DNA of 64,000 bases from Sphingomonas sp. CFBP 13720 (GTDB lineage Bacteria; Pseudomonadota; Alphaproteobacteria; Sphingomonadales; Sphingomonadaceae): positions 62,001 through 126,000 of the forward strand of contig NZ_JACYVA010000003.1 of the NCBI RefSeq assembly GCF_014842075.1, in the 5' to 3' direction. A program made the translations under genes and the position numbers. The stretch's first letter is position 1; every line of letters begins with the position of its first letter. Under the pieces are notes generated by a model. That model searched no databases and was not told the DNA's origin. It saw nothing but the letters and a program-made list of their open reading frames with translations. Of the stretch, positions 41,982 through 51,573 are shown in pieces.

Positions 41982-42730
41982 GCCGGTTGCTGTCCCGTCG
42001 ATCCGCGCTGGCGGTGGGTGCCGGCGGGCTGGTCGCGGCCTGCGATACCGTCGCGCAGCTTCCCGCCGCGCAGACGCTGCTGGGCGGCGCCGAACGGGCG
42101 CACCGCACGCTGCAACACACGATCGTCGCACGCGATGCGCTGGCAGTGGAGTATCGCGCCGACCAGCGATCGCCCGTGTTCCGGTCGAACGGTACTGCCA
42201 ACCCGAACACACCCGATTACAACGCCCATGCCGCCGCGCGCTTCGCCGACTGGCGCGTGACGATCGACGGGCTGGTCGCGCGCCCGCTGTCGCTGCGCAT
42301 CGACCAGTTGCGCACCATGCCGTCACGCAACCAGATCACGCGGCACGACTGTGTCGAGGGATGGAGCGCGATCGGCAAATGGACCGGCCCGCGCCTGTCG
42401 CGATTGCTGGACGCGGCGGGATTGCGGCGCGACGCACGATATCTGGTGTTCCACTGCGCCGACGCGCTGAACGGGCGACCCTATTACGAATCGATCGATC
42501 TGATCGACGCGTTCCACCCGCAGACGATCCTGGCATGGGCGCTCAACGACCGGCTGCTCGACGTCCCGCACGGCGCCCCGGTCCGGCTGCGCGTCGAGCG
42601 TCAACTGGGCTACAAGCACGCGAAATATGTCCAGCGGATCGAGGCGGTCGCATCGCTGGACGGCATCGCGGGGGGCAAGGGCGGCTTCTGGGAAGATGTC
42701 GCGGGCTACGACTGGTACGCGGGAATCTAA
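41978..42730 (+). CDS. Molybdopterin-dependent oxidoreductase (sulfite oxidase/MsrP fold)
   Basis: This is a 250-residue protein with a twin-arginine-type leader (LLSRRSALAVGAGG) that ends in LVAAC, a lipobox with Cys22, so it may be a Tat-exported lipoprotein. The sulfite-oxidase-type molybdenum domain shows WRVTIDGLV, the Cys ligand in TRHDCVEGWSAIG, and PHGAPVRLRVERQLGYKHAKYV near the end. MsrP-MsrQ repairs oxidised methionine in the periplasm; this pair has a similar layout, but its substrate is not established. It overlaps the cytochrome gene as ATGA. Confidence 0.92.
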   Translation: MSRLLSRRSALAVGAGGLVAACDTVAQLPAAQTLLGGAERAHRTLQHTIVARDALAVEYRADQRSPVFRSNGTANPNTPDYNAHAAARFADWRVTIDGLVARPLSLRIDQLRTMPSRNQITRHDCVEGWSAIGKWTGPRLSRLLDAAGLRRDARYLVFHCADALNGRPYYESIDLIDAFHPQTILAWALNDRLLDVPHGAPVRLRVERQLGYKHAKYVQRIEAVASLDGIAGGKGGFWEDVAGYDWYAGI

Positions 42731-42834
42731 GCACGCAGCCTGTCGTCCGACGATCGCGATGCCGCCATGCGTCCGGCGGGAAGCTTTGACACGGGACGCG
42801 TCGCCGCCGGTCCGACCCGCAGCGGCGCGCTGAG

Positions 42835-42871
42835 GGATCGCGGCGCGGACGACGCCCGCGCCCCGCGATCC
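42835..42871 (+). terminator. Long hairpin between the molybdopterin gene and argG
   Basis: GGATCGCGG (42835-42843) pairs perfectly with CCGCGATCC (42863-42871), and the inner CGCGG can pair with CCGCG across one bulged base, for about 14 bp. It lies about 105 bases after the molybdopterin gene stop and 63 bases before argG, so it is either a terminator or a 5' leader structure of argG. There is no T tract. Confidence 0.4.
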
Positions 42872-42934
42872 TTGCGCGCGGCACGCCGGTCGCCTAGTCG
42901 CGCGCCGACACCCCGTTCCATGCAAGGAGCCACC

Positions 42935-44152
42935 ATGGCCGACTCCATCAACCGCGTCGTGCTCGCCTATTCCGGCGGACTCGACACCAGCGTCATCCTG
43001 AAATGGCTCCAGCAGAATTACGGGTGCGAGGTCGTGACCTTCACCGCCGATCTGGGCCAGGGCGAGGAACTGGAGCCGGCCCGGAAAAAGGCCGAGATGA
43101 TGGGCGTGAAGCCCGAGCATATCTTCATCGACGACCTGCGCGAGGAATTCGTCGGCGACTTCGTGTTCCCCATGATGCGCGCCAACGCGCTGTACGAAGG
43201 GCTGTATCTGCTCGGCACGTCGATCGCCCGCCCGCTGATCGCCAAGCGCCAGATCGAGATCGCGCGTCAGGTGAATGCCGATGCGGTCAGCCATGGCGCC
43301 ACCGGCAAGGGTAACGATCAGGTCCGGTTCGAACTGGGCTATTACGCGCTCGACCCCGATATCAAGGTGATCGCGCCGTGGCGCGAATGGGACCTGACCA
43401 GCCGCACCGCGCTGATCGCCTTTGCCGAGGCGCACCAGATCCCGGTGCCCAAGGACAAGCGCGGCGAATCGCCGTTTTCGACCGACGCGAACCTGTTGCA
43501 CACCTCGTCCGAGGGCAAGGTGCTGGAAGACCCGTGGGACGAAGTGCCCGAATATGTCTTCTCGCGCACCGTCAGCCCCGAAGACGCCCCCGACACGCCG
43601 CAGATCGTGACGATCGCGTTCGAACGCGGCGATGCGGTGGCGGTAGACGGCGAAGGCATGTCACCCGCGACGCTGCTCGCGAAGCTCAACGACCTTGGCC
43701 GTGCGCACGGTATCGGCCGGCTCGATCTGGTCGAGAACCGTTTCGTGGGCATGAAGTCGCGCGGGATGTACGAGACGCCCGGCGGCACGATCCTGCACGT
43801 CGCGCATCGCGCGATCGAACAGATCACGCTCGATCGCGGTGCCGCGCATCTGAAGGACGAACTGGCCCCGCGTTATGCCGAGCTGCTGTACAATGGTTTC
43901 TGGTTCAGCCCCGAGCGCGAGATGTTGCAGGCCGCGATCGATCACAGCCAGCACAAGGTGTCGGGCGAAGTCCGGCTGAAGCTGTACAAGGGTGGCGCCC
44001 ACGTCATCGGCCGCCGGTCGCCCAATTCGCTGTACAGCGAAAAGGTCGTGACGTTCGAGGACGATCAGGGCGCATACGACCAGCGCGACGCGGCGGGTTT
44101 CATCAAGCTGAACGCGCTGCGCCTGCGCCTGCTGGGCCGGCGCGACCGGTAA
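42935..44152 (+). CDS. argG: Argininosuccinate synthase
   Basis: This is a 405-residue enzyme joining citrulline and aspartate in arginine synthesis. The N-type ATP pyrophosphatase loop is [15 protein letters not shown]. Other family motifs are [22 protein letters not shown] and [13 protein letters not shown]. The ATG at 42935 follows AAGGAG at 5 bases. It stands apart from its neighbours in function. Length matches the family. Confidence 0.97.
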   Translation: MADSINRVVLAYSGGLDTSVILKWLQQNYGCEVVTFTADLGQGEELEPARKKAEMMGVKPEHIFIDDLREEFVGDFVFPMMRANALYEGLYLLGTSIARPLIAKRQIEIARQVNADAVSHGATGKGNDQVRFELGYYALDPDIKVIAPWREWDLTSRTALIAFAEAHQIPVPKDKRGESPFSTDANLLHTSSEGKVLEDPWDEVPEYVFSRTVSPEDAPDTPQIVTIAFERGDAVAVDGEGMSPATLLAKLNDLGRAHGIGRLDLVENRFVGMKSRGMYETPGGTILHVAHRAIEQITLDRGAAHLKDELAPRYAELLYNGFWFSPEREMLQAAIDHSQHKVSGEVRLKLYKGGAHVIGRRSPNSLYSEKVVTFEDDQGAYDQRDAAGFIKLNALRLRLLGRRDR

Positions 44153-44179
44153 TCCTGCCGCTGAAGGGGCCAGGTTAGC

Positions 44180-44194
44180 TTAACCGCATCTTAG
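44180..44194 (+). promoter_or_regulatory. CtrA-like site upstream of the FAD oxidoreductase gene
   Basis: TTAA-N7-TTAG (44180-44194) differs by one base from the CtrA consensus TTAA-N7-TTAA. It lies about 40 bases upstream of the gene at 44235, and overlaps a short inverted repeat GGTTA-GCT-TAACC (44173-44185). This is one site, and AT-rich matches can arise by chance. Confidence 0.3.
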
Positions 44195-44234
44195 CCACCC
44201 GCATGATAACGCCCCGACGACAGATACGGGGGAC

Positions 44235-45755
44235 ATGCGGGTGGCGAGCGAAAACGTGGATGTGGCGATCGTGGGTGCCGGACCGGCCGGTCTCACCGCC
44301 GCCTATCTGCTGACGAAGGCCGGGCTGAGCGTCACGGTGATCGAACAGGACCCGCGCTATGTCGGCGGGATCAGCCGTACCGTCGAACATGACGGTTTCC
44401 GCTTCGACATCGGTGGCCACCGCTTCTTTTCGAAATCGCAGGAAGTCGTCGCGTTGTGGAACGAGATCCTGCCCGACGACTTCATCGACCGTCCGCGGAT
44501 GAGCCGCATCTTCTACGGCGGGCGGTTCTACAGCTATCCGCTGCGCGCGTTCGAGGCGCTCGGCAATCTTGGTATCGTGACCTCCGCCCTGTGCATGGCA
44601 AGCTATGCCAAGGCGAAGCTGTTGCCGCGTCGCAAGGTCGTGTCGTTCGAGGACTGGGTCGTCAACCAGTTCGGGCACAAGCTGTATTCGATCTTCTTCA
44701 AGACCTATACCGAAAAGGTGTGGGGCATGCCGTGCGACACCATGTCGGCGGACTGGGCGGCGCAGCGGATCAAGGGGCTTAGCCTTGGCGCGGCAGTGCT
44801 CGACGGACTGAAGCGGTCGCTGGGCCTGAACCGCAAGCCGAACGATGGCATGGCGGCCAAGACGCTGCTCGAAAGCTTCCGCTATCCGCGCAAGGGGCCG
44901 GGAATGATGTGGGAAGCGGCGCGCGACCATGTCGTGGCGGGCGGCAACCACGTACTGATGGGCCATGCCCTGCGCACGCTCGAACATGACGCGGCATCGG
45001 ATCGCTGGCGGATGGCCGCGACCGACCGCGCCGACGGATCGACGCGCATCATCGCCGCACGGCATGTGATCTCGTCGGCGCCGCTGCGCGAACTTGCTTC
45101 GCGCATCCATCCGCTACCCGCGACGCTGCCCGAAGCCGGCGGCCTGCGCTATCGCGATTTCCTGACGGTCGCGCTGATGATCCGGTCGACCGACCTGTTT
45201 CCCGACAACTGGATCTACATCCACGACAACCGGGTGAAGGTCGGGCGCGTCCAGAATTTCCGCAGTTGGTCGCCCGAAATGGTCCCCGACCCCGACATTG
45301 CCTGTGTCGGCCTAGAATATTTCTGTTTCGAAGGCGACGGGCTGTGGGCAAGCAGCGACGACGATCTCGTCGCGCTGGCAACCCGCGAACTGGCGGTGCT
45401 GGGGCTGGTCGATGCTGCTGACGTCGTCGGCGGTGCGGTGGTGCGCCAGCCCAAGGCGTACCCGGTCTATGACGAAGGCTATGCCGAACGCGTCGATGCG
45501 CTGCGCACCGAACTCGAAACGCGTTTTCCGACGCTGCACATGGTCGGGCGCAACGGCATGCACCGCTACAACAACCAGGATCACGCGATGATGACGGCGA
45601 TGCTGACCGTCCGCAACATCCTCGCCGGCGCGCGCATCCACGACGTTTGGCAGGTCAACGAGGACGCCGAATATCACGAATCGGGCCGCGAGGGCGAACA
45701 GGCCGCGTTGGCCAGCATGCGTGCGGTGCCGACGGCGATCCGGGCCGCGGCGTGA
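44235..45755 (+). CDS. NAD(P)/FAD-dependent oxidoreductase, UDP-galactopyranose mutase/amine oxidase-like
   Basis: This is a 506-residue flavoprotein. The N-terminal dinucleotide motif is VAIVGAGPAGLTAAYLL, followed by VIEQDPRYVGGISRTVEHDGFRFDIGGHRFF, typical of the UDP-galactopyranose mutase and protoporphyrinogen oxidase fold. The C-terminal FAD motif reads MVGRNGMHRYNNQDHAMMTA. Members of this subgroup act in cell-surface glycan pathways, but the reaction here is unknown. It overlaps the next gene by GTGA, and both downstream neighbours are polytopic glycosyltransferase-like proteins, which supports an envelope role. Confidence 0.9.
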   Translation: MRVASENVDVAIVGAGPAGLTAAYLLTKAGLSVTVIEQDPRYVGGISRTVEHDGFRFDIGGHRFFSKSQEVVALWNEILPDDFIDRPRMSRIFYGGRFYSYPLRAFEALGNLGIVTSALCMASYAKAKLLPRRKVVSFEDWVVNQFGHKLYSIFFKTYTEKVWGMPCDTMSADWAAQRIKGLSLGAAVLDGLKRSLGLNRKPNDGMAAKTLLESFRYPRKGPGMMWEAARDHVVAGGNHVLMGHALRTLEHDAASDRWRMAATDRADGSTRIIAARHVISSAPLRELASRIHPLPATLPEAGGLRYRDFLTVALMIRSTDLFPDNWIYIHDNRVKVGRVQNFRSWSPEMVPDPDIACVGLEYFCFEGDGLWASSDDDLVALATRELAVLGLVDAADVVGGAVVRQPKAYPVYDEGYAERVDALRTELETRFPTLHMVGRNGMHRYNNQDHAMMTAMLTVRNILAGARIHDVWQVNEDAEYHESGREGEQAALASMRAVPTAIRAAA

Positions 45756-47560
45756 TCGCCCCGGCGCGGCGGGACGCGCCGGACGCCGGGTTGACGCGCC
45801 CGCTGCTGGTGTCATGGGCGCTGGCGGCGTGCGTTCTGACGCTAATGGCGGCGGACCGGATCGCCCGGCTGCAGATGCCCGACCCCGACGATACGCTGCG
45901 CCTGCTCGAAGTACGTGCGTGGCTGGCGGGGCAAAGCTGGTGGGACGTCGGCCAGCATGGTTTTTCCGGCGCGGGACAGGTGATGCACTGGTCCCGCCTC
46001 GTCGATATTCCGCTTGCTGCCGCCATGCTGCCGCTCCGGCCGCTGCTCGGCGCGGTCGCGGCCGAACGGATCGCGGTGGTGCTGGTGCCGCTGCTCACGC
46101 TGCTGGCGGTGATGGCGCTGGTCGGCACGATCACGCGGCACGTCTCGGACCGCGCGACCGCCGGGCTGGCGATGCTGATGGTGCCGCTGACCGCGCCGCT
46201 GATCGCACAGATCCAGCCGTTGCGCATCGACCATCACGGGTGGCAGGTCGTCGCGGCCCTGTGCGCCGCATGGGCGCTGACCTGCCTGCGCGGCGCGGCG
46301 GCCGGCGCGGTCGCGGGCATCGCGGCGGCGGTGCTGGTCTCGATCTCGTTCGAAGGATTTCCGTTCGCCCTGCTGACGCTCGCCGCCGGCGGCCTGTTGT
46401 GGGTCGCCGCGCCTGCGGCCCGCCGGGCGCTGCGGGTACAGGCGGCGACGCTGGTCACCGGGCTGGCGCTGCTCCACGTCGCGACGCGCGGACCGGCGAT
46501 GTTCGCGCCCGCCTGCGACGCGGTGTCGCCCGCGTGGCTGGGCGTCGTCGCGACCGCGTCGTGCGGTATCCTTGCCGCCACGCTGCTCCCCGCGCGGGTT
46601 CCGCTGCACCGGTTCACATGGCTGGCGGTGGCGGGGATGGCCACGCTGGTGGCGATGGTCGTGCTGGTGCGCGACTGCGCGGGCGGACCGTTCGGCGACC
46701 TCGACCCGCTCACCCGCCGCGTGTGGTTCGACAATGTCGCCGAAGGGCTGCCGGTGTGGCGGCAAAGTCCACCGGTCGCGATCGCGACCTTCGCGCTGCC
46801 CGTGCTGTCGATCTTCGCGACGATCCGCGAATGGCGCAGCGCGAGCAACGGCCCGACCGGCACCCGCCGGGCGGTCCTGTTCGGCCTGCTCGTCGGGGCA
46901 ACCCTGTGCGCGGCGCTAGTGTTGCGGGCCGGCGCGCTGGCGAACGCGCTGGCGATCCCGGCAATGGCGACGTTCATCGAACGCCGGTTGCGCATCGCCC
47001 GCACGATCGCCCCCCCCGTGCGGCGGACGGCGGCGCTCGCCGCGCTGCTTGCGCTGGCGGCGGTCGGAGCGCTCGGTTCCGAACTGGTACTGGCGTTAGG
47101 CATCCCAGGCGGCGCGCAGGCGACGATCCCCGCCCGCTACCGCGACGGCCGCCATCCCTATTGCCTGAAACGGCCCGATTACCGCGCGTTGCGTGTCCTG
47201 ACGGCGGGGTCGGTAGTGCTGGCACCGCTCGACATCAGCCCCGACATCGTCCTGTTCACCGACCTGCGCCCGATCGCGAGCGGCCATCACCGCAACCTCG
47301 CGCGGATGCGGTTCGTCCTTGCCAGCCTGATGGCGTCACCGGAACGCGCGCAGGGGGCGATCCGCAGCTATGGCGTGGATTACATCATCGGCTGCCCCGG
47401 CAATCCCGACAATGTGAACCTGGCGACCGAAGCCCCGCACGGATTATGGGCACGGCTGGAAAGCGGAGAACGGTTCGACTGGCTGCGCCCCGTGCCTATC
47501 CCCGGCTCACCACTATTGGCATGGCGGGTTACGCCCCCTCTTGCGAGCGCGCGGGAATAG
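45752..47560 (+). CDS. Polytopic membrane protein, GT-C glycosyltransferase-like
   Basis: This is a 602-residue protein with about 12 hydrophobic segments. An early loop after the first segment reads MPDPDDTLRLLEVRAWLAGQSWWDVGQHG, then VMHWSRLVDIPLA, and later LRIDHHGWQ. The acidic DD motif followed by RLL in the first periplasmic loop resembles GT-C enzymes that use lipid-linked sugars (the oligosaccharyltransferase/ArnT type). The acceptor and donor are unknown. The GTG start overlaps the upstream stop. A periplasmic C-terminal part of about 130 residues follows the last segment. Confidence 0.8.
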   Translation: MIAPARRDAPDAGLTRPLLVSWALAACVLTLMAADRIARLQMPDPDDTLRLLEVRAWLAGQSWWDVGQHGFSGAGQVMHWSRLVDIPLAAAMLPLRPLLGAVAAERIAVVLVPLLTLLAVMALVGTITRHVSDRATAGLAMLMVPLTAPLIAQIQPLRIDHHGWQVVAALCAAWALTCLRGAAAGAVAGIAAAVLVSISFEGFPFALLTLAAGGLLWVAAPAARRALRVQAATLVTGLALLHVATRGPAMFAPACDAVSPAWLGVVATASCGILAATLLPARVPLHRFTWLAVAGMATLVAMVVLVRDCAGGPFGDLDPLTRRVWFDNVAEGLPVWRQSPPVAIATFALPVLSIFATIREWRSASNGPTGTRRAVLFGLLVGATLCAALVLRAGALANALAIPAMATFIERRLRIARTIAPPVRRTAALAALLALAAVGALGSELVLALGIPGGAQATIPARYRDGRHPYCLKRPDYRALRVLTAGSVVLAPLDISPDIVLFTDLRPIASGHHRNLARMRFVLASLMASPERAQGAIRSYGVDYIIGCPGNPDNVNLATEAPHGLWARLESGERFDWLRPVPIPGSPLLAWRVTPPLASARE

Positions 47561-47578
47561 ACCCTAAGGACAGGGGAT

Positions 47579-49210
47579 ATGGACCATTCCACGCAGCAAC
47601 GGCTTCATTGGTGGCAGACGCGGTGGTTCGTTGCGATCGTGGCGTTGCTGTCGGCCGTGCCGCTGTTGTGGCCGGATATTCCGCCGCTGCTCGACCTGCC
47701 CGGCCATATGGGCCGGTATCGCGTGCAGCAGATGGCGGGCACCGGACAGGCGCCGTGGTTCGCCGACTGGTATAATTTCGACTGGAGCCTGATCGGCAAT
47801 CTGGGCGTCGACCTGTTGGTATGGCTATTCGAGCCGCTGTTCGGTCTCGAACCCACGGTCAAGCTGATCGCGCTGGCGATCCCGCCGCTGACTGCCGTGG
47901 GGTTGCTGTGGATCGCGCGCGAGGTGCATGGGCGCATTCCGGCCACCGCGCTGTTCGCGCTGCCGATCGTCTATAGTTTCCCGCTGCATTTCGGCTTCGC
48001 CAATTTCGCGCTGTCGATGGCGTTGGCGCTCAACGCGTTCGCGCTGTGGCTGCGGCTGGGGCGGCAGGAGCGGTTCGTGCTGCGCGGCGTGCTGTTCGTG
48101 CCGATCGGGGCGCTGATCTGGCTGACGCATACGTTCGGCTGGGGCACGCTGGGCGTGCTGGCGGCATCGGCGGAACTGATCCGCGAGCATGACCGGCGCA
48201 AGAACTGGTTCGCCGCCGCCGTCCATGCCGGCCTCCACTGTCTGGTCCTTGCCCCGCCCGCGATCCTGATGCTGCTGTGGCGGTCGGGCGGGCATGTCGG
48301 GGGGCAGACCGCCGACTGGTTCAACTGGCGCGCGAAGATGCTGTGGCTGACCATGACGCTGCGCGACCGGTGGCAGCTATATGATCTAGGGTCGGTCGCG
48401 GTCTTCTACCTCGTGCTGTTCAAGGGCGTGCGCGATCCCAACATCGGCTATTCGCGCAATCTGGGGCTGTCGGCGCTGTTCCTGATCGCGGTCTATATCT
48501 TTCTGCCGCGCATCGTGTTCGGGTCCGCCTATGCCGACATGCGGCTGGTGCCGTATCTGTTCGGCATCTGCCTGATCGCGCTGCGTCCCAAGCCCGGCGT
48601 ATCGATGCGCCACGCGGCGACGCTGGCGGCGATCGGGATGGCGATCTTCGTCGGACGGATCGGTGCCACCACCGCCAGCTTCCTGCTGTACGACCGCGAT
48701 TACGACCGCGAGTTGCAGGCGCTGGACCATCTGCCGATCGGGGCGCGGCTGATCACGTTCGTCGGCGAAACCTGTTACAACGAATGGAAGATGACGCGAT
48801 TGCAGCATCTGCCCGGCATCGCGCTCGAACGGCGGCTGGCCTATGCCAACGATCAATGGTCGATGGCGGGCGGCCAGTTGCTGACGGTCCGCTATACCGC
48901 GGCAAAGGGGTTCGCGCACGATCCGTCCGAAATCGTGACCGACGTCAAATGCCCGCGCGAGTATTGGCGGCCGATCGCGGGCGCGCTGTACAAATTCCCG
49001 CGCGAGGCGTTCGATTACGTCTGGCTGATCCGCCCGCCCGCCTATGACCGGCGGCTGGAACAGGGGTTGATCCCGGTATGGCGCAATGGCCGCAGCGCGC
49101 TGTTCCGCATCGACCACCGCGTGCCGCGTCCGTCGCTGACATGGTCCGACCTTGGCAACCGTCCGTTCGCGCGGCCGAAGCGGCGACCGGCGATCCTGCG
49201 CCGGACCTGA
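47579..49210 (+). CDS. Polytopic membrane protein, unrecognised (possible GT-C type)
   Basis: This is a 543-residue protein with about ten hydrophobic segments and a first loop reading IPPLLDLPGHMGRYRVQQ. A soluble C-terminal region of about 170 residues carries the motif VGETCYNEWKMTRLQHLPGIA and PREYWRPIAGALYKFPREAF. The architecture, 18 bases behind the GT-C-like gene, suggests a related glycan-transfer or flipping role, but I recognise no catalytic motif. The start has GGGGAT just upstream. It ends in a basic tail (RPKRRPAILRRT). Confidence 0.7.
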   Translation: MDHSTQQRLHWWQTRWFVAIVALLSAVPLLWPDIPPLLDLPGHMGRYRVQQMAGTGQAPWFADWYNFDWSLIGNLGVDLLVWLFEPLFGLEPTVKLIALAIPPLTAVGLLWIAREVHGRIPATALFALPIVYSFPLHFGFANFALSMALALNAFALWLRLGRQERFVLRGVLFVPIGALIWLTHTFGWGTLGVLAASAELIREHDRRKNWFAAAVHAGLHCLVLAPPAILMLLWRSGGHVGGQTADWFNWRAKMLWLTMTLRDRWQLYDLGSVAVFYLVLFKGVRDPNIGYSRNLGLSALFLIAVYIFLPRIVFGSAYADMRLVPYLFGICLIALRPKPGVSMRHAATLAAIGMAIFVGRIGATTASFLLYDRDYDRELQALDHLPIGARLITFVGETCYNEWKMTRLQHLPGIALERRLAYANDQWSMAGGQLLTVRYTAAKGFAHDPSEIVTDVKCPREYWRPIAGALYKFPREAFDYVWLIRPPAYDRRLEQGLIPVWRNGRSALFRIDHRVPRPSLTWSDLGNRPFARPKRRPAILRRT

Positions 49211-49213
49211 CCC

Positions 49214-50353
49214 CTATCCCCGGCGGAAGGGGGCCAGTTCGCCCAGATATTCCTGCTCGTGCGCCACCGCCTCACGCTCGCGCGTCAGGAATTCCGCTAC
49301 CGCCGCGCGAAAGCCCGGATCGGGCAGGTAATGCGCCGACCATGTCGTGACCGGCACATAGCCGCGCGCCAGCTTGTGCTCGCCCTGCGCGCCCGCCTCC
49401 ACCCGTTGCAGCCCACGCGCGATGGCGGCATCGATCGCCTGATAATAGCACAGCTCGAAATGGAGGAACGGCACCTCCTCCACCGATCCCCAGTAGCGCC
49501 CGTACAACGCATCGTCGCCGATCAGGTTGAGCGCACCCGCGATCGGCCGCCCGTCACGTTCCGCGAGGATCAGCAGGACGTCGTCGCCCAGCGCGTCGGA
49601 CAGCATCGGAAAGAAGCTGCGTGTCAGATACGGCCGGCCCCATTTGCGGCTGCCGGTATCCTGATAGAATTGCCAGAACGCATCCCAATGCTCCGCCCGG
49701 ATTTCGCGTCCGGTCAGATGGCGGACGGTCAGCCCGTCGAGCGCGGCGGCGCGTTCCTTGCGGATCGCCTTGCGCTTGCGGCTGGCGAGATCGCCCAGAA
49801 ACGCGTCGAAATCGGCATAGCCGCGATTGGCCCAGTGGAACTGCGTCCCCGACCGCATCAGCCAGCCGGCCGCCTCGAACGCCGGCAACTGCGCGTCGGG
49901 CAGGAAGGTCGCGTGCGCCGACGACAGGCCGCTTTGCACCACGACCGCCTCGATCGCCGCGATCAGCGCGGGAGCGTGTGCCGCATCGCGCAGCAACAGC
50001 CGGGGACCGGGCACCGGGGTGAACGGCACCGCGATCTGAAGCTTGGGATAATAATCGCCGCCCGCCTGTTGCCACGCATCGGCCCATGCATGGTCGAAGA
50101 CATATTCGCCCTGGCTGTGCGCCTTGGCATAAGCGGGGGCGATCGCAGCGGGAATGCCGGCATCGTCGTCGACGATGATCGGCAGCGATTGCCAACCCGA
50201 GCGCCCGCCGACACTGCCCGATTCTTCCAGCGCCGCCAGAAAGGCATGGCGCAGGAACGGATTGCCGGTGCCGGCGCACGCATCCCAATGGTCGGCGGGA
50301 ACGGCGCGGACGCCCTGGGCGATGCGGGCGGTCATGGTCACGACCGGCAACAT
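49214..50353 (-). CDS. DUF482/FemAB-type acyltransferase-like protein
   Basis: This is a 379-residue protein of the GNAT-fold group described as peptidoglycan-biosynthesis-like (DUF482). It has GNPFLRHAFLAALEESG near the N-terminus, FLGDLASRKRKAIRKER in the middle, and HFELCYYQAIDAAIARGLQRVEAGAQGEHKLARGY near the end. The biochemical reaction of the family is not established. The start could be 50353 or the ATG at 50335; neither has a good ribosome binding site. It lies 26 bases after the PLP enzyme gene and probably belongs to the same transcript. Confidence 0.88.
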   Translation of the reverse strand: MLPVVTMTARIAQGVRAVPADHWDACAGTGNPFLRHAFLAALEESGSVGGRSGWQSLPIIVDDDAGIPAAIAPAYAKAHSQGEYVFDHAWADAWQQAGGDYYPKLQIAVPFTPVPGPRLLLRDAAHAPALIAAIEAVVVQSGLSSAHATFLPDAQLPAFEAAGWLMRSGTQFHWANRGYADFDAFLGDLASRKRKAIRKERAAALDGLTVRHLTGREIRAEHWDAFWQFYQDTGSRKWGRPYLTRSFFPMLSDALGDDVLLILAERDGRPIAGALNLIGDDALYGRYWGSVEEVPFLHFELCYYQAIDAAIARGLQRVEAGAQGEHKLARGYVPVTTWSAHYLPDPGFRAAVAEFLTREREAVAHEQEYLGELAPFRRG

Positions 50354-50379
50354 AGGAGGTAGTCGCCCCGTCCGCTACC

Positions 50380-51573
50380 TCATGCCAGCGCGCGGAACCG
50401 CGCCAGCCCGGCGTCGAGGTCCGCGATCAGGTCGTCGGCATCCTCCAACCCGATCTGCAACCGGATCAGCGGCCCTTCCGCCTGCCAGCGGGTGGCGGTG
50501 CGATAGCGTTGCGGATCGATCGGCACGGCAAGGCTTTCGAACCCGCCCCAGCTATAGCCGATGCCGAACAGCGCCAGCCCATCGATCAGTGCGCTGCGCG
50601 CCGCATCGCTGCCGCCGTCGAGCACGAAGGCGAACAGCCCGGCACTGCCGCGAAAGTCGCGCACGAACAGGTCGTGGCCGGGGCAGCCGGGCAAGGCGGG
50701 GTGCAGCACGCGGGCGACGCCCGGCTGCTGTTCCAGCCAGCGTGCGATACGGATCGAACTCTCGCCATGTTGTTTCAGGCGGACGGCCATGGTGCGCAAA
50801 CCGCGCGCGCCCAGTGCGGCATCGTCGGGACCGACGTGCAGCCCCAGTTGATAGGTCGCGTCGCGCAATCGGCCCCAATGCGATTCGACCGCCGTCGCCG
50901 ACCCCAGCATCGCGTCGGAATGGCCGACGACATATTTGGTGCACGCCATGATCGTCACATCGACCCCGTGCGCCATCGCGGGGAACAGCAGCGGCGTGGC
51001 CCATGTATTGTCGAGCAGCGTGGTGATGCCGCGCGCACGCGCAACGGCGGTCATCGTCGGCACGTCCTGCACCTCGAACGTCAGGCTGCCGGGGCTTTCC
51101 ATGAACAGCACCCGCGTCTGCGGCGTCATCAGATCGGCGATGCCCGCCCCGATCGTCGGATCGTAGAAGGTCGTGGCGATCCCCATCCGCGCCAGCATGC
51201 CGGTGGCGAAGTGGCGCGTCGGATCGTATGCGCTGTCGGGCAGCAGCAGGTGATCGCCGGGCGACAGATACGCCAGCAGCGCGGTGGTCACTGCCGACAC
51301 GCCCGATGGATAGAGCAGCGTCGCGAACGCCCCCGGTTCCAACTGTGTCAGCGCATCGGCCAGCGACCATTGGGTGGGCGTGCCGCGCCGTCCGTAGAAC
51401 AGCGTGTGATGCGTGTCCGCCGCCCCGGTCGCGCGCAGATGCGCGACCGAATCGTACAGGATCGTCGAAGCGCGCCACACCGGCACGTTGACGACGCCGC
51501 CGGTCCATTCGGCGCGGCGACCGCCGGTGACGACGCGCGTGGCGGGCGATTGCGGCTGGTCGGATTCGGTCAT
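50380..51573 (-). CDS. metC: PLP-dependent cystathionine beta-lyase-like enzyme
   Basis: This is a 397-residue Cys/Met-metabolism enzyme. The PLP lysine lies in MACTKYVVGHSDAMLGS, and the N-terminal region reads FYGRRGTPTQWSLADAL with the phosphate-binding Tyr and Arg. FGIGYSWGGFESLAVP and PLIRLQIGLEDADDLI are typical of cystathionine beta-lyases. Such enzymes cleave cystathionine to homocysteine, but related C-S lyases look similar. The ATG at 51573 overlaps the sulfurtransferase stop (ATGA), so both sulfur genes are co-translated. Confidence 0.92.
   Translation of the reverse strand: MTESDQPQSPATRVVTGGRRAEWTGGVVNVPVWRASTILYDSVAHLRATGAADTHHTLFYGRRGTPTQWSLADALTQLEPGAFATLLYPSGVSAVTTALLAYLSPGDHLLLPDSAYDPTRHFATGMLARMGIATTFYDPTIGAGIADLMTPQTRVLFMESPGSLTFEVQDVPTMTAVARARGITTLLDNTWATPLLFPAMAHGVDVTIMACTKYVVGHSDAMLGSATAVESHWGRLRDATYQLGLHVGPDDAALGARGLRTMAVRLKQHGESSIRIARWLEQQPGVARVLHPALPGCPGHDLFVRDFRGSAGLFAFVLDGGSDAARSALIDGLALFGIGYSWGGFESLAVPIDPQRYRTATRWQAEGPLIRLQIGLEDADDLIADLDAGLARFRALA

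Noticed and set aside
44173-44185. GGTTA-GCT-TAACC as an argG terminator
   Set aside because: The stem is only 5 bp with no T tract, and it overlaps the CtrA-like site, so a regulatory reading is preferred.
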